64,000 bases of DNA from Alistipes_A hominis (GCF_014288115.1 NZ_JACOOK010000002.1:1-64000); one strand, 5' to 3'; positions 1 to 8,620 are shown, counted from the first letter of the stretch. A program made the numbers and translations. Notes: generated by a model from the letters alone, not told the origin.

Positions 1-273
1 CGTCCGGGCGCGTGGCTTCCGGGCGAGATTTTCGAACCGGGCGTCGTCGTGTGGGATTTCGGCCCGGACGGTCTGCTGGACCGTTACGAATCGTATCTGA
101 AAGTCGCTACGGTTCCCTACGCGTTCGACCGACCGCGCGGGTGGCTGCTGCACGAAGGCCGCCCGGTGCTGGTCGATAAGCTGACCCCGGTCGAACTGGA
201 GTTTCTCGACTGGTCGGACATGGGGACGGGCCCCGTTGTGCGTTTCGTATTCAAAAAGGAAGAGTTCGTTTAA
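1..273 (+). CDS. Unknown protein, C-terminal fragment (cut by window edge)
   Basis: An open frame runs from the first base to a TAA at 271-273, so only the last 90 residues are visible and the start lies outside the window. The visible part alternates hydrophobic and aromatic residues with short polar turns, as in a small beta-barrel, and ends in a run of basic and acidic residues. I do not recognise the family; a lipocalin-like or other beta-rich fold is only a guess. GTG codons inside the frame, such as the one at 49, are not convincing starts because the frame is open upstream of them. Confidence 0.6.
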   Translation, partial: RPGAWLPGEIFEPGVVVWDFGPDGLLDRYESYLKVATVPYAFDRPRGWLLHEGRPVLVDKLTPVELEFLDWSDMGTGPVVRFVFKKEEFV

Positions 274-450
274 TATGGGCGGCGCGATTATCCGTACGTT
301 TCAATTCCGGTTTGCCGCTGGACGCGGCGGCCGGCGTGCGGATCGGGCGGCGGCAAAGGATTGCCGGACAAATCGTTCGGGTTGGATGGGGCGCGTTTTG
401 CGGGACGGGGGCAGCGTCCGCGTTGGAAGCGGTAAGGCAGGCCGGACAAT

Positions 451-479
451 AAAAAAGCGCCCTTTTTAAAGGCGCTTTT
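451..479 (-). terminator. Rho-independent terminator, probably for tRNA-His
   Basis: A GCGCC/GGCGC stem (457-461 with 471-475) is extended by A/T pairs on both sides, which gives a U tract in either direction. It lies just downstream of the leftward tRNA-His and downstream of the truncated rightward gene, so it may serve both. Confidence 0.75.
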
Positions 480-496
480 GCGGATAAATCCGACAG

Positions 497-571
<75 letters not shown>

Positions 572-602
572 GTTTTACTGCCCGTTTCTTTCGGACAGCG
601 TG

Positions 603-633
603 CAAATTTAATACACTTTTCGATTATTGCAAA
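603..633 (-). promoter_or_regulatory. Bacteroidota-type promoter of tRNA-His
   Basis: Read on the minus strand, TTTG (630-633) and TAAATTTG (603-610) are separated by exactly 19 bases, which matches the sigma-70 consensus TTTG-N19-TAnnTTTG of Bacteroidota. Transcription would start about 25 bases before the tRNA. Confidence 0.8.
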
Positions 634-827
634 ATTTTTGCGGCGGATTCTTCCCGAAAACGGGGAGCCGCCCGCCTCCTGCTTGTATTTTCCCGCTGTC
701 CGCAGGGCGATCTTTTCGGGACGGGGCGGTTTGCCGGGCTGCCGTTCTCCGGCCGGCGGCGGCCTGCGAGCGGCGGCCCGCTGTTTTTGGCGGATTATTT
801 GATAAATTTGCCGGACAAAGAACGCTT

Positions 828-1268
828 ATGGAAAAACGTGCCCGTAAGTTCGGGGTCAACAGGCGGGCGCTGCTCGTGACGGCCGGGATCGTCTGGATCG
901 TGGCCGGGGCGAATATTCTGCGGATCGGAGTGGTCACGTGGGCGAGTCAGTCCCATTACGGATTGTTCCGGGCGGGGGAGGCGATCGTCGTGTTCCTGTT
1001 GTTCTTCAACCTGGTTTTCAAACGTCTGTTTTACAAACATACGCAGCGGATCGAGCGGAAAGGCGACCGGAACTGCCCGTTTTCGTTTTTCGATGCGAAG
1101 GGGTGGATCGTGATGTGCTTCATGATTCTGTTCGGTATCCTGGCTCGGACGTGCCGCTGGCTGCCGGAGACGTTTATCGCCGTATTTTATACGGGACTCT
1201 CCGCCGCGCTGATCGTAACGGGCGTTCTGTTTCTGCGCTACCGCTATCGGAACAAAGACCGGCTGTGA
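828..1268 (+). CDS. Small four-helix membrane protein, unknown function
   Basis: The 146-residue product has four clear hydrophobic segments (about residues 15-39, 48-68, 90-108 and 114-137). Basic residues precede the first segment and lie between the second and third, so an inner-membrane location is likely. The frame is open further upstream, but the ATG at 828 is chosen because the preceding stretch is GC-rich, low-complexity and unlike protein. No family is recognised and there is no partner gene; the next gene, icd, converges on it across a hairpin. Function unknown. Confidence 0.7.
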   Translation: MEKRARKFGVNRRALLVTAGIVWIVAGANILRIGVVTWASQSHYGLFRAGEAIVVFLLFFNLVFKRLFYKHTQRIERKGDRNCPFSFFDAKGWIVMCFMILFGILARTCRWLPETFIAVFYTGLSAALIVTGVLFLRYRYRNKDRL

Positions 1269-1319
1269 ATCCGTTCCGGGGGAGAATCCGGCGAAGGACT
1301 TTGGCAGTATCATATAACG

Positions 1320-1351
1320 GGCGGCCCGGCTTTTTCCGAAGCCGGGCCGCC
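1320..1351. terminator. Hairpin between convergent genes
   Basis: A perfect 11-bp stem (1320-1330 with 1341-1351) encloses a 10-base loop between the ends of the membrane-protein gene and icd. Neither strand has a long U tract, so termination is inferred mainly from position and stem strength. Confidence 0.6.
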
Positions 1352-1374
1352 GCAATACGGAAGGGGAACGCATT

Positions 1375-2601
1375 TTACGCCAGTTTCTTGCGCAGGTTGT
1401 CGTCGAGCGCCGCGAGGAACTCTTCGGTGTTGAGGTAATCTTCGCGGGAAACTTTCGACCCCTTGACCAGCAGCGCCAGGTCTTTGGTCATCTTGCCCGA
1501 TTCGACCGTCTCGACGCAAACTTCTTCGAGCGCGCGGGAAAAATGCGCCAGGGCTTCGTTGCCGTCGAGTGCGGCGCGGTGCGCCAGGCCGCGTGTCCAG
1601 GCGAATATCGACGCGATCGGGTTGGTCGAGGTCTCCTCGCCCCGCTGGTGCATCCGGTAGTGGCGGGTCACGGTGCCGTGCGCCGCTTCGGCTTCCATCG
1701 TCTTGCCGTCCGGAGTGACCAGCACCGAGGTCATCAGCCCCAGCGAGCCGAAGCCCTGCGCGACGGTGTCCGACTGCACGTCGCCGTCGTAGTTCTTGCA
1801 GGCCCATACGAAGCCGCCGTTCCATTTCAGCGCCGAAGCGACCATGTCGTCGATCAGCCGGTGTTCGTAGACCAGTCCCAGCTCGTCCATCCGCTGCTTG
1901 TAGTCGTTGCGGTAGATCTCTTCGAAAATGTCTTTGAAACGGCCGTCGTATTTTTTCAGAATCGTATTTTTCGTGCTCAGGTACAGCGGCCATTTCTTGC
2001 TGAGGGCCATGTTGAAACAGGCGTGAGCGAAACCGCGGATCGACGCGTCGGTGTTGTACATGCACAGCGCCACGCCGTCGCCCTTGAAATCGTACACTTC
2101 CCACGACCGGCTCTCTCCGTTCTCGCCGGTGAAGGTCATGGTCAGTTTGCCGGGACCTTTCGTAACGACGTCCGTCGCGCGGTATTGGTCGCCGAAAGCG
2201 TGACGCCCGATGCAGATCGGACGGGTCCATCCGGGCACCAGGCGCGGCACGTTGCGGCAGATGATCGGTTCGCGGAAGACCGTTCCGTCGAGGATGTTGC
2301 GGATCGTGCCGTTCGGCGACTTCCACATCTTTTTCAAACCGAACTCCCGGACGCGCGCTTCGTCCGGCGTAATGGTGGCGCACTTGATGCCGACGTTGTA
2401 TTTTTTGATCGCCTCGGCGGCTTCTACGGTAACCCGGTCGTCGGTGGCATCGCGGTTTTGGATGCTTAGATCGTAATATTTGATATCCAGATCGAGGTAG
2501 GGAAGGATCAGCTTGTCTTTGATGAATTTCCAGATGACGCGGGTCATTTCGTCGCCATCGAGCTCCACAACGGGATGATTGACTTTGATTTTTGATTTCA
2601 T
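1375..2601 (-). CDS. icd: NADP-dependent isocitrate dehydrogenase
   Basis: Converts isocitrate and NADP+ to 2-oxoglutarate, CO2 and NADPH in the cytosol, linking the oxidative TCA branch to glutamate synthesis. The 408-residue protein belongs to the dimeric, eukaryote-like IDH1/IDH2 subfamily rather than the E. coli type. The substrate loop SPNGTIRN (Ser95, Arg101), Arg110, and the IGRHAFGDQYRA segment with Arg133 and Tyr140 match the isocitrate-binding residues of human IDH1. Length is normal and the ATG at 2601 gives the usual family N-terminus. A promoter lies about 42 bases upstream. It appears monocistronic. Confidence 0.96.
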   Translation of the reverse strand: MKSKIKVNHPVVELDGDEMTRVIWKFIKDKLILPYLDLDIKYYDLSIQNRDATDDRVTVEAAEAIKKYNVGIKCATITPDEARVREFGLKKMWKSPNGTIRNILDGTVFREPIICRNVPRLVPGWTRPICIGRHAFGDQYRATDVVTKGPGKLTMTFTGENGESRSWEVYDFKGDGVALCMYNTDASIRGFAHACFNMALSKKWPLYLSTKNTILKKYDGRFKDIFEEIYRNDYKQRMDELGLVYEHRLIDDMVASALKWNGGFVWACKNYDGDVQSDTVAQGFGSLGLMTSVLVTPDGKTMEAEAAHGTVTRHYRMHQRGEETSTNPIASIFAWTRGLAHRAALDGNEALAHFSRALEEVCVETVESGKMTKDLALLVKGSKVSREDYLNTEEFLAALDDNLRKKLA

Positions 2602-2642
2602 GCCGGATTCGGTTGAATTGAATTGTACTCTGTATGCTTCCG

Positions 2643-2673
2643 CAAATTTAGCTCAAAATATTGTTTTTTGCAA
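2643..2673 (-). promoter_or_regulatory. Promoter of icd
   Basis: On the minus strand TAAATTTG (2643-2650) has a TTG (2671-2673) 20 bases upstream, close to the Bacteroidota consensus, in the right place and orientation for icd. Confidence 0.65.
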
Positions 2674-2758
2674 CGAAGCCCGCCGGAGGGCGGGGCGGTC
2701 GTCCGGTAAGGTTTGGCAGCGTTTATGTTATAATCATAATACATGGTTATTCACTCGG

Positions 2759-3753
2759 ATGATGCGCGCACTGCTTTTTTCGGTTGTTTTCCTGGCGGGA
2801 TGTACCGGTTGGACGGAGGAAGATCCGCCGGTGCCGGAGCTGGCTGTCGAAGTGTCGGGGGGAGTTCGCCCGGCGGCCCCGGCATCTAAAACCAGCGCGA
2901 GTGGCAGCGCCGTTTCGTTCGTTTCCGGCGACCGGATCGGCATCAGGAGACCCTGACAGGCCGCAGTAACGTGCTTTTTTCTTATAACGGCAGCGCGTGG
3001 AGTACGACGACCCCGATGTACTGGTACAACCGTACCGCCACGCACACCTTCTATGCTTACTATCCGTACAATGCGTCGAATCAGTCCAACGTAGTGCCGA
3101 TGCCGGTGCTGGCGAACCAGCAGGTATCGACGGCGGTCGACGTTGCCTGCGACATGCTCGTGACGGGGCCGAAGCAACAGGCCTATCCGGCGGGTTCCTC
3201 GGTAGCGTTCGTTTTTTCACATGCGTTTTCGGTGTTGCAGTTCAACATTACGATGGGAGTCATCAATACCTATACGCTGAAGAGCCTGACGCTGCGGGGC
3301 GGAAATACGGCGAGCGGATCGTCCGGTTACGGCATCGTCAATACCGTGAATACGGTCGCCCAGATCGGTTACAACCTCGTAACCGGCGCCGTGCAGGCGG
3401 CGGCGAACAACAGCTCCGTCTACGCGCAGACCCTGACCAAAAGCATCCCTTCGACCGGGCTGATCGGCAGCATTCCCGTGACGGTCTATGTGCTGGCGCT
3501 TCCGGGACAATACCTCAATCCCGTGCCGGCTGTCAAGTTCACCGTTGCCCCGCTGATAGGCAGCAATCAGGATACGGATTACGCGAACCTGTCGAACAAC
3601 ACCTTCTCGGCCGGAACCAAATATGTTTACAATGTCAAAATCGGCGGGATCATCACGAAAGTTCCGCAGCCGTGCGGCGCTGCGGGGAAATTGCCCGTAA
3701 CGATCGAGCGGGACACGGTGATAAATTTATCGAATAAAAGTTTTATCCATTAA
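2759..3753 (+). pseudogene. Fimbrillin-family lipoprotein, frameshifted
   Basis: Residues 1-62 (2759-2944) carry a lipoprotein signal (FLAGC, Cys15) and the start of a fimbrillin-like domain, then run into TGA at 2954-2956. The rest continues in the next frame to 3753: read back from the GTG at 2971, that frame gives ETLTGRSNVLF and then a full beta-rich fimbrillin domain. One missing base just after 2944 (after GDRIGI) explains the break. Aligned with the intact neighbour at 3766, SGDRIGI/SGDQLGL and the YYPYNAS/YSPYASG blocks fall in register, so this was one gene of about 330 residues. The family supplies surface or fimbrial components in Bacteroidota. Sequencing error, decay or slip-based variation cannot be separated here. 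Confidence 0.8.
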
Positions 3754-3765
3754 AATTAATCGGTT

Positions 3766-4749
3766 ATGAAAAAGATGTTATTCCTGACGGCGGTTGCCGC
3801 GGCGTGGATCGCCTGCGACCGCGACGACGAATGCCGGCCCACGGCCGACGACGGGCAACAAATTACGATCCTGGCCGGAATCGCCGACTCGAAGCCGGTC
3901 TCCGACGTTATCCCCGAATCCAAAACGACGATTACCGGCAGCACGGCGGCGTGGAAAAGCGGCGACCAGCTCGGGCTGTTTTGCACGCAGTCGGTTCCCG
4001 CTGCCGTGAACGTTTCCTTTTCCGCGACCGGGAACGGCGCGAGCGCGACTTGGAGCGCCGACAGTCCGATTTACTGGGGGGCTCCGGCCACCACTCCTCA
4101 TACTTTTCTCGCTTATTCGCCTTATGCCTCGGGCAACAGTTCGGCTTCGGCGGTGAAGGTGCCTGCGCTGAATGTGCAGACGGGAACCGTCAACCCGGCG
4201 CTCGACCTGTTGATCTCGAACAACCTGGCTTCTTCCGGGGTGCTTCGCTCGGCCGGAGCGGTCGGTCTTGTTTTTACCCATGCGCTCTCGCTGCTCGAGT
4301 TCGATATCACCATCAACAGCAGTATCGCGGCGAACACGACGCTGACCTCTTTTACGGTCGCTGCGGGAAGTTCGGATAAGGTCTATACGACCGACGGCAA
4401 TTCGACCATCGCGCTTTCCACCGGTGCGATCACGCCGGGCAGCGGCGTGACCAATACGACTACGATGACGCCGGGCGCGACCGTGACGCTCAGCGCGACG
4501 TCTGCTTCGGTTTACGTGCTGGTGCTCCCCGGCACTTACAGCCAGGCGCCGACTCTGGCGATCAATCTCAACGAAGGAGGAACTTCGGCCATTGCGGTTC
4601 CGCCGGCGTCGCTGACGACGACGACATTTGCGGCCGGCTCCAAATACACTTATGCGGTCAGCATTGCCCGTACCGCCATTACGATCTCCAATCCGACGAT
4701 TACCGACTGGACGAACGTCAACGGTTCCGCGATCAATCCCGGCCTGTAA
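3766..4749 (+). CDS. Fimbrillin-family lipoprotein
   Basis: A 327-residue secreted protein with a lipoprotein-type signal (Cys17 after AWIA), followed by a Thr/Ser/Gly-rich beta-sandwich region resembling fimbrillin-like proteins of Bacteroides and Alistipes. Landmarks are the SGDQLGLF block near residue 65, TPHTFLAYSPY near 110, VFTHALSLLEFDI near 170 and the terminal FAAGSKYTYAV strand. The family forms fimbrial subunits or cell-surface anchors; the ligand is unknown. It starts 12 bases after the frameshifted paralogue, so the pair is a tandem duplication and probably one transcript. A strong terminator follows. Confidence 0.82.
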   Translation: MKKMLFLTAVAAAWIACDRDDECRPTADDGQQITILAGIADSKPVSDVIPESKTTITGSTAAWKSGDQLGLFCTQSVPAAVNVSFSATGNGASATWSADSPIYWGAPATTPHTFLAYSPYASGNSSASAVKVPALNVQTGTVNPALDLLISNNLASSGVLRSAGAVGLVFTHALSLLEFDITINSSIAANTTLTSFTVAAGSSDKVYTTDGNSTIALSTGAITPGSGVTNTTTMTPGATVTLSATSASVYVLVLPGTYSQAPTLAINLNEGGTSAIAVPPASLTTTTFAAGSKYTYAVSIARTAITISNPTITDWTNVNGSAINPGL

Positions 4750-4764
4750 GTCGTTCGATAAAAA

Positions 4765-4807
4765 GCAAATATCCCGCGTCGCCGACCCGACGACGCGGGA
4801 TATTTGC
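4765..4807. terminator. Bidirectional terminator between fimbrillin and tspO genes
   Basis: A perfect 17-bp stem (4765-4781 with 4791-4807) with a 9-base loop lies in the 68-base gap between two convergent genes. AT pairs at its base allow U tracts in both directions. Confidence 0.85.
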
Positions 4808-4817
4808 GCGCGGACTG

Positions 4818-5282
4818 CTAATTGGTAAGCATGATGTAGCCGTTCAGGTAGGTGGCGAACAGTACCCACAGCGCATAAGGAGCGAACAGGACGGATGCGG
4901 TTTTGCTGACCGGATAACTTTTGATCAGGTAGTAAATGACGAATATGTCGAGCGTCAGAATATCGATCATACCGAGCAGCGGATTTCGCAGGTAGAAGAA
5001 CAGGTAGCTCCAGATGAAATTCGAGAACAGTTGAACGCAGAAAAGACGGATCAGAAAGTCTCTCTGCGGAGCGCTGGAAAGGTAAATCAGTCCGGCGGAT
5101 ATGCCCATGCACAGGTAAAGGATTCCCCACGCGATGGGAAATACGATATTCGGCGGCGTCAGCGGCGGTTTGCGCAGGGTCGGATACCATTCGCGGATGG
5201 AATCCGCCTGGATCAGTCCGGCGAAATAGCCCAGCAGCAGGCAAACCAGTATCGGAACGGCGAATGCGAGATTTTTTTTCAT
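4818..5282 (-). CDS. tspO: TspO/MBR family membrane protein
   Basis: A 154-residue protein with five predicted membrane helices of the tryptophan-rich sensory protein / peripheral benzodiazepine receptor family, which binds porphyrins and affects tetrapyrrole handling. The diagnostic first loop WYPTLRKPPLTPP (about residues 31-43) is present, followed by AWGILYLCMG and the W-rich third helix (FSNFIWSYLFFYLRNP). The start at 5282 (MKKNLAF) gives the normal family length; the frame is open upstream but the extra residues look non-coding. No operon partner is visible. Confidence 0.9.
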   Translation of the reverse strand: MKKNLAFAVPILVCLLLGYFAGLIQADSIREWYPTLRKPPLTPPNIVFPIAWGILYLCMGISAGLIYLSSAPQRDFLIRLFCVQLFSNFIWSYLFFYLRNPLLGMIDILTLDIFVIYYLIKSYPVSKTASVLFAPYALWVLFATYLNGYIMLTN

Positions 5283-5417
5283 AAGTCTCCGGTTGAGACC
5301 GGAAGGCGCTGCAATTATCGTGCAACGGCGGTGGCGGCATCCGGACAAAAAAGAGCGAACGGCGAACCGCTGCCGGCAACGGCCGGTTTTGCGAAACGCC
5401 TGTTCGCCCGACTCATG

Positions 5418-5451
5418 AAAAAGCCGCCCGGAATCACTCGGGGCGGCTTTT
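5418..5451 (-). terminator. Rho-independent terminator downstream of the beta-propeller lipoprotein gene
   Basis: A GCCGCCC/GGGCGGC stem flanked by A and T runs (5418-5429 with 5441-5451). On the minus strand it ends in a short U tract, placing it about 125 bases after the leftward gene that ends at 5577. Confidence 0.7.
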
Positions 5452-5576
5452 AAATTCTCCGGATAAACAGGGTATTCCCGGAATTACTGGGGGGAGAATC
5501 CCGGATTTTTTACCCGAAGAGAAAACGAAAACTACTGTCCATTAATTTACTTCACTTACCCTGTTGGTTGTCCGAT

Positions 5577-7145
5577 TTACTCGGCATATTGATAGGAACT
5601 CATCCAAGTTCTCCAGCTCGATCTGCTTATCCCGTACTGATAGGTAAGCAGGTGTACTGCGGAAGTGACATGTCCCTGGTCGTTGCCTACGACCCGCGGA
5701 TATTTCAGGCGGACGCGGGTATTGTCGGTGACGATGCCGATCTGTTCCCATCCGGTGATGCCGTCCGTCGATTGCCATATGGCTAGGTAGGTGTTCACTT
5801 CGTTGACATTTACTCCATGAATGGCCTGGAAACAGTTCAACTCTTCGACGTATTTGACATCGCAACCGCTCACGGAATTTGCCGCGAATTTATTGCGGTC
5901 GATGACTTTCCCTTTGTCGGAGAGTGCCGCGGGCCAGTTTGAATCGCTGGCATTGGCCGTGGCGAGGTGGATGTCGTAGACGTCGATAGCCTGATCGTTG
6001 TAAGTGTAATACAGGTATATCTGTCCGTCTTTGACGATCAGGCTGGCTTCTCCCACGCCGAAGAAGGTCTCTTCGGCCGTCAGGTTAGCGCTTACGATCG
6101 CCGCGGGATCGCCTCCCCAACCTGTTCCGTTCCATTTCTCCCAGTTTTCCCCGTCCGGGGTCGCGCTGCGGGCAACGAACAGTTCGTTGTCGGTGGTTTC
6201 CACGACGGTCGTCGAGCCCGTGTAGACCATATAATAGTAGTCCCCGATTTTAACCACTGCGGGATCTTTTGCATAATAGCTGTCGGCTTTTTTGTCGGTG
6301 GGCGCTACGGCTACGATATCGTCTTCCGACCAGGTGAGATCGTTCGTTACCGACGATGCGGTGTAATACCTGATCTGGGCCGAATAACCTACGTCGGCCG
6401 GGGAAACGTACTGGACTTTTGTCCTGAATGCCTGCGTTCCGCTCAACTCCGTGCCATTGTGCCATACGGTCATGTTTTCCCCGATGCCGGCGCCCCAGCA
6501 ACCCGGGGTTCCGGAGATGCGTTCCATATACAGCAGGTAGGTGCCGGCGGGGAATTTGACGTTCCCGGTCTCGTCGGCGTAACCGCTGTTGTTCGTATTG
6601 ATCTCCAGCGAGCTGTTGTCTGCGTAGTTCATGTGGTCGTATTGGGCGATCGGGGTTCCGCTTACCGTTGAAATGTAGTTGTCATTCCATTGGTAAAGCT
6701 CCCAGTGGAAGCAGGCCGTATTCGTGCTCCATCCCGGACAGTCCACGATCCATCCGTAGAACGATTGGTTGAATGTGTATTTGATCGCCCCGCTGTTGCC
6801 GTTGCTGTGCATGGGGTACGGACCGCCTCCGTCGCCGGAACCGTTCAGACTGGTAGCGGCGGGAAGCGAGCCGGTCGTTCCTCCCGGAGTGGAGAACCAG
6901 GCGCTCATCGTGCCGTTCGAATTGGCGATCATCGCTGCGGCATAACGGAAATCGCTCGAAGAGGCGGGTTGGTAGATCGATTTTCCATCGCCTTTGACTA
7001 CCGGAACTCCCGGTACGATGACCTCTTCGGGCCGGGCGTATTGCTCCGAGATCGGTTCCGGTCCGGGGAAACCCTCGCAACTGGTCAACTGTACGGCCAG
7101 CAGTGTGACGATGAATACTTGAATCGAAAAGACTAATTTTTTCAT
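5577..7145 (-). CDS. GH43-like beta-propeller lipoprotein
   Basis: A 522-residue lipoprotein (signal peptide and Cys23 in LTSC). Residues about 60-260 form a beta-rich region containing a PMHSNGNSGAIKY segment, perhaps carbohydrate-binding. Residues about 270-520 show the repeating pattern of a five-bladed propeller glycosidase: SYYAKDPAVVKIGDYYYMVY, GVGEASLIVKDGQIYLYYTY and the later blade motifs, as in the GH43/GH68-like superfamily. The DP in blade one and the GEAS motif are suggestive of active-site positions, but I cannot confirm a complete catalytic set. Probably outer-membrane anchored and acting on a glycan. No susC/susD neighbours are present, so the substrate is not indicated. Confidence 0.72.
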   Translation of the reverse strand: MKKLVFSIQVFIVTLLAVQLTSCEGFPGPEPISEQYARPEEVIVPGVPVVKGDGKSIYQPASSSDFRYAAAMIANSNGTMSAWFSTPGGTTGSLPAATSLNGSGDGGGPYPMHSNGNSGAIKYTFNQSFYGWIVDCPGWSTNTACFHWELYQWNDNYISTVSGTPIAQYDHMNYADNSSLEINTNNSGYADETGNVKFPAGTYLLYMERISGTPGCWGAGIGENMTVWHNGTELSGTQAFRTKVQYVSPADVGYSAQIRYYTASSVTNDLTWSEDDIVAVAPTDKKADSYYAKDPAVVKIGDYYYMVYTGSTTVVETTDNELFVARSATPDGENWEKWNGTGWGGDPAAIVSANLTAEETFFGVGEASLIVKDGQIYLYYTYNDQAIDVYDIHLATANASDSNWPAALSDKGKVIDRNKFAANSVSGCDVKYVEELNCFQAIHGVNVNEVNTYLAIWQSTDGITGWEQIGIVTDNTRVRLKYPRVVGNDQGHVTSAVHLLTYQYGISRSSWRTWMSSYQYAE

Positions 7146-7718
7146 AATTAAACAAGTTAAAAGAAATATTTAGACAAGTGTATGTGTAGTTTCTTTGTTT
7201 CCGGTACGTAAAGAATATAAAAGATGCCGATATCCTCCACCCTTGACACATCATTCTTCCCTTAATCGCTTCGGCTTATCGTTTCTTTGTTTAAAATACG
7301 GCAAATTTTACTCCTTGAAAGTTAATTATTCGCCATGCGTCCGCTTCCTTTTCATTAGTTTCCGATACTGTTTTTAGTCGTGTGACATGCAAGTAGTTTT
7401 TGTATTTATGTTTTAATGTCCTTGTTTTTAGATTGTTAATCGCAATCAAACAGATTCAAACGTTGATCTTTAACCACTAAGATACAAATTTTTTTATTAA
7501 AAAATAGATTTCTTATAAAAAAATACAGATCAGCGTGTTGAAAACCTACCGATGCGAGTATAAATATCTATCTGATAATTAAAAACGACCAGTTAAAAAT
7601 GAACGTCTTTTCCTCCGTATTTCGATCTTTTTGTAATGTATATACGCCGTTTTTTGCTATATTTAAACCGGCTTTCCCCGTTGGGTATGTGGAAATAAAT
7701 TTATTGGAATAAAAACTT
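7146..7718. other. AT-rich non-coding region upstream of the invertase gene
   Basis: This 573-base stretch is far richer in A+T than its surroundings and has no credible gene. It must hold the promoters of the leftward lipoprotein gene and the rightward recombinase gene, but no full TTTG-N19-TAnnTTTG match was found. Two imperfectly inverted decamers, AAACGTTGAT at 7458-7467 and AGACGTTCAT on the minus strand at 7599-7608, enclose about 130 bases. They could be recombination half-sites, but the match is weak. Confidence 0.5.
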
Positions 7719-8399
7719 ATGGTGGTTGGATATTTGAGAGTCAGTACGGAGAAGCAACACCTGTCAAATCAACAAGATGAGATTCTTCGATTCGCCCAGA
7801 CCCGGAATATGGAAATCGATCGTTGGGTGACGGAGGTGGTCAGCGGCAAGAAAGATCAAAAGGACCGCAAGCTGGGAAGTATTCTGCGGCGTTTGAAAAA
7901 CGGCGATACGTTGATCGTTACCGAAATTTCGCGGTTGAGCAGAACGCTTACGGAAATTATGACGATCATGGGACATTGTTTGGATAAAGGGATTACCCTT
8001 TATTCGACCAAGGACGGTTATGCCTTTGACGATACGATCAACAGTAAAGTCCTGTGCTTCGCTTTCGGTCTCGTGGCGGAGATCGAACGGAACCTGATCT
8101 CGATGCGTACGAAGGAGGCGCTCGCCCTACGCAAGGCCGAAGGCGTGCAGCTCGGCCGAAGGAAAGGTTTTTGCCCGAAGTTCCGGATTCTGTCCGAGAA
8201 TTGCGCCGAAATCGTCGAGATGTTGCGTAACGGCGCGACGATCGTGTCGGTTTGCAGGAAATACCAGGTGTCGGTCGATACGTTCAAAGCTTTTCGGAAA
8301 CGCCATGCGCAAATAAACGATATCATCGAGCATCGGAATAAAATACGGGGAATCCGGCAGGAGTGGTACGAGGCCCGTAGAAAATCGAAACAAGAGTAA
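7719..8399 (+). CDS. Serine recombinase, Mpi-like DNA invertase
   Basis: A 226-residue member of the resolvase/invertase family, which cuts and rejoins DNA through a serine. The N-terminal catalytic domain (about 1-140) begins GYLRVSTEKQ with the catalytic Ser9. It contains the conserved DTLIVTEISRLSR block near residue 65 and the long E-helix (AEIERNLISMRTKEAL). The C-terminal part (about 160-200) is a helix-turn-helix. Its size and the SGKKDQKDRKLG segment resemble the Bacteroidales master invertase Mpi, which flips many promoters of capsule and surface genes. No transposon or phage genes are adjacent. A terminator follows at once, so it is a single-gene unit. Confidence 0.88.
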   Translation: MVVGYLRVSTEKQHLSNQQDEILRFAQTRNMEIDRWVTEVVSGKKDQKDRKLGSILRRLKNGDTLIVTEISRLSRTLTEIMTIMGHCLDKGITLYSTKDGYAFDDTINSKVLCFAFGLVAEIERNLISMRTKEALALRKAEGVQLGRRKGFCPKFRILSENCAEIVEMLRNGATIVSVCRKYQVSVDTFKAFRKRHAQINDIIEHRNKIRGIRQEWYEARRKSKQE

Positions 8400-8406
8400 A
8401 TAAATG

Positions 8407-8445
8407 AAAACCTTTCGAAATTTACGTTCGAAAGGTTTTTATTTT
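8407..8445 (+). terminator. Terminator of the invertase gene
   Basis: A 13-bp stem (8407-8419 with 8427-8439) with a 7-base loop is followed by a T-rich tail, starting 8 bases after the stop codon. Confidence 0.88.
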
Positions 8446-8456
8446 TGTTAAAAAAA

Positions 8457-8578
8457 GCCCCGGAAGGGAATCACAGGCTTTGCGACCTGCACCACCAGTG
8501 AATAAGAAAAACATAACAAAATCATATGCACGAAACATACCAAGATAGAATGATAGCTATCCGATTCTCTCCCGGGGC
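8457..8578 (-). repeat. Imperfect 16-bp inverted repeat enclosing about 90 bases, followed by a U tract
   Basis: The arm at 8457-8472 and the arm at 8563-8578 are inverted copies agreeing at 14 of 16 positions; as RNA, 15 of 16 pair if one G-U is allowed. Read on the minus strand, the right arm opens the element, the left arm closes it and six U residues follow. An inner hairpin (CAGG...CCUG) lies next to the closing arm. It lies between the stop of the leftward trehalase gene and the invertase terminator. It could be a structured 3' end or small RNA, or a recombination target of the adjacent invertase. No promoter of its own was seen. Confidence 0.5.
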
Positions 8579-8620
8579 CGTAACCGGGAAAAGAGCAAGT
8601 TCCGTGCCGGAATAAGGGCT

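Noticed and set aside
275..466. Short rightward open frame of about 64 codons after the truncated first gene
   Set aside because: It runs into the terminator hairpin, is dominated by Arg/Gly from GC-rich sequence, and has no protein-like pattern.
7601..8429. Inverted hexamers GAACGT (7601-7606) and ACGTTC (8424-8429) flanking the invertase gene
   Set aside because: Six bases is near chance level for this length and the flanks do not match; the second copy lies inside the terminator stem and loop.
8461..8500. Reading the inner hairpin of the 8457-8578 element as a tRNA anticodon arm
   Set aside because: There is no T arm with a GTTC loop and no acceptor/D-arm geometry; only a stem and loop of anticodon size are present.
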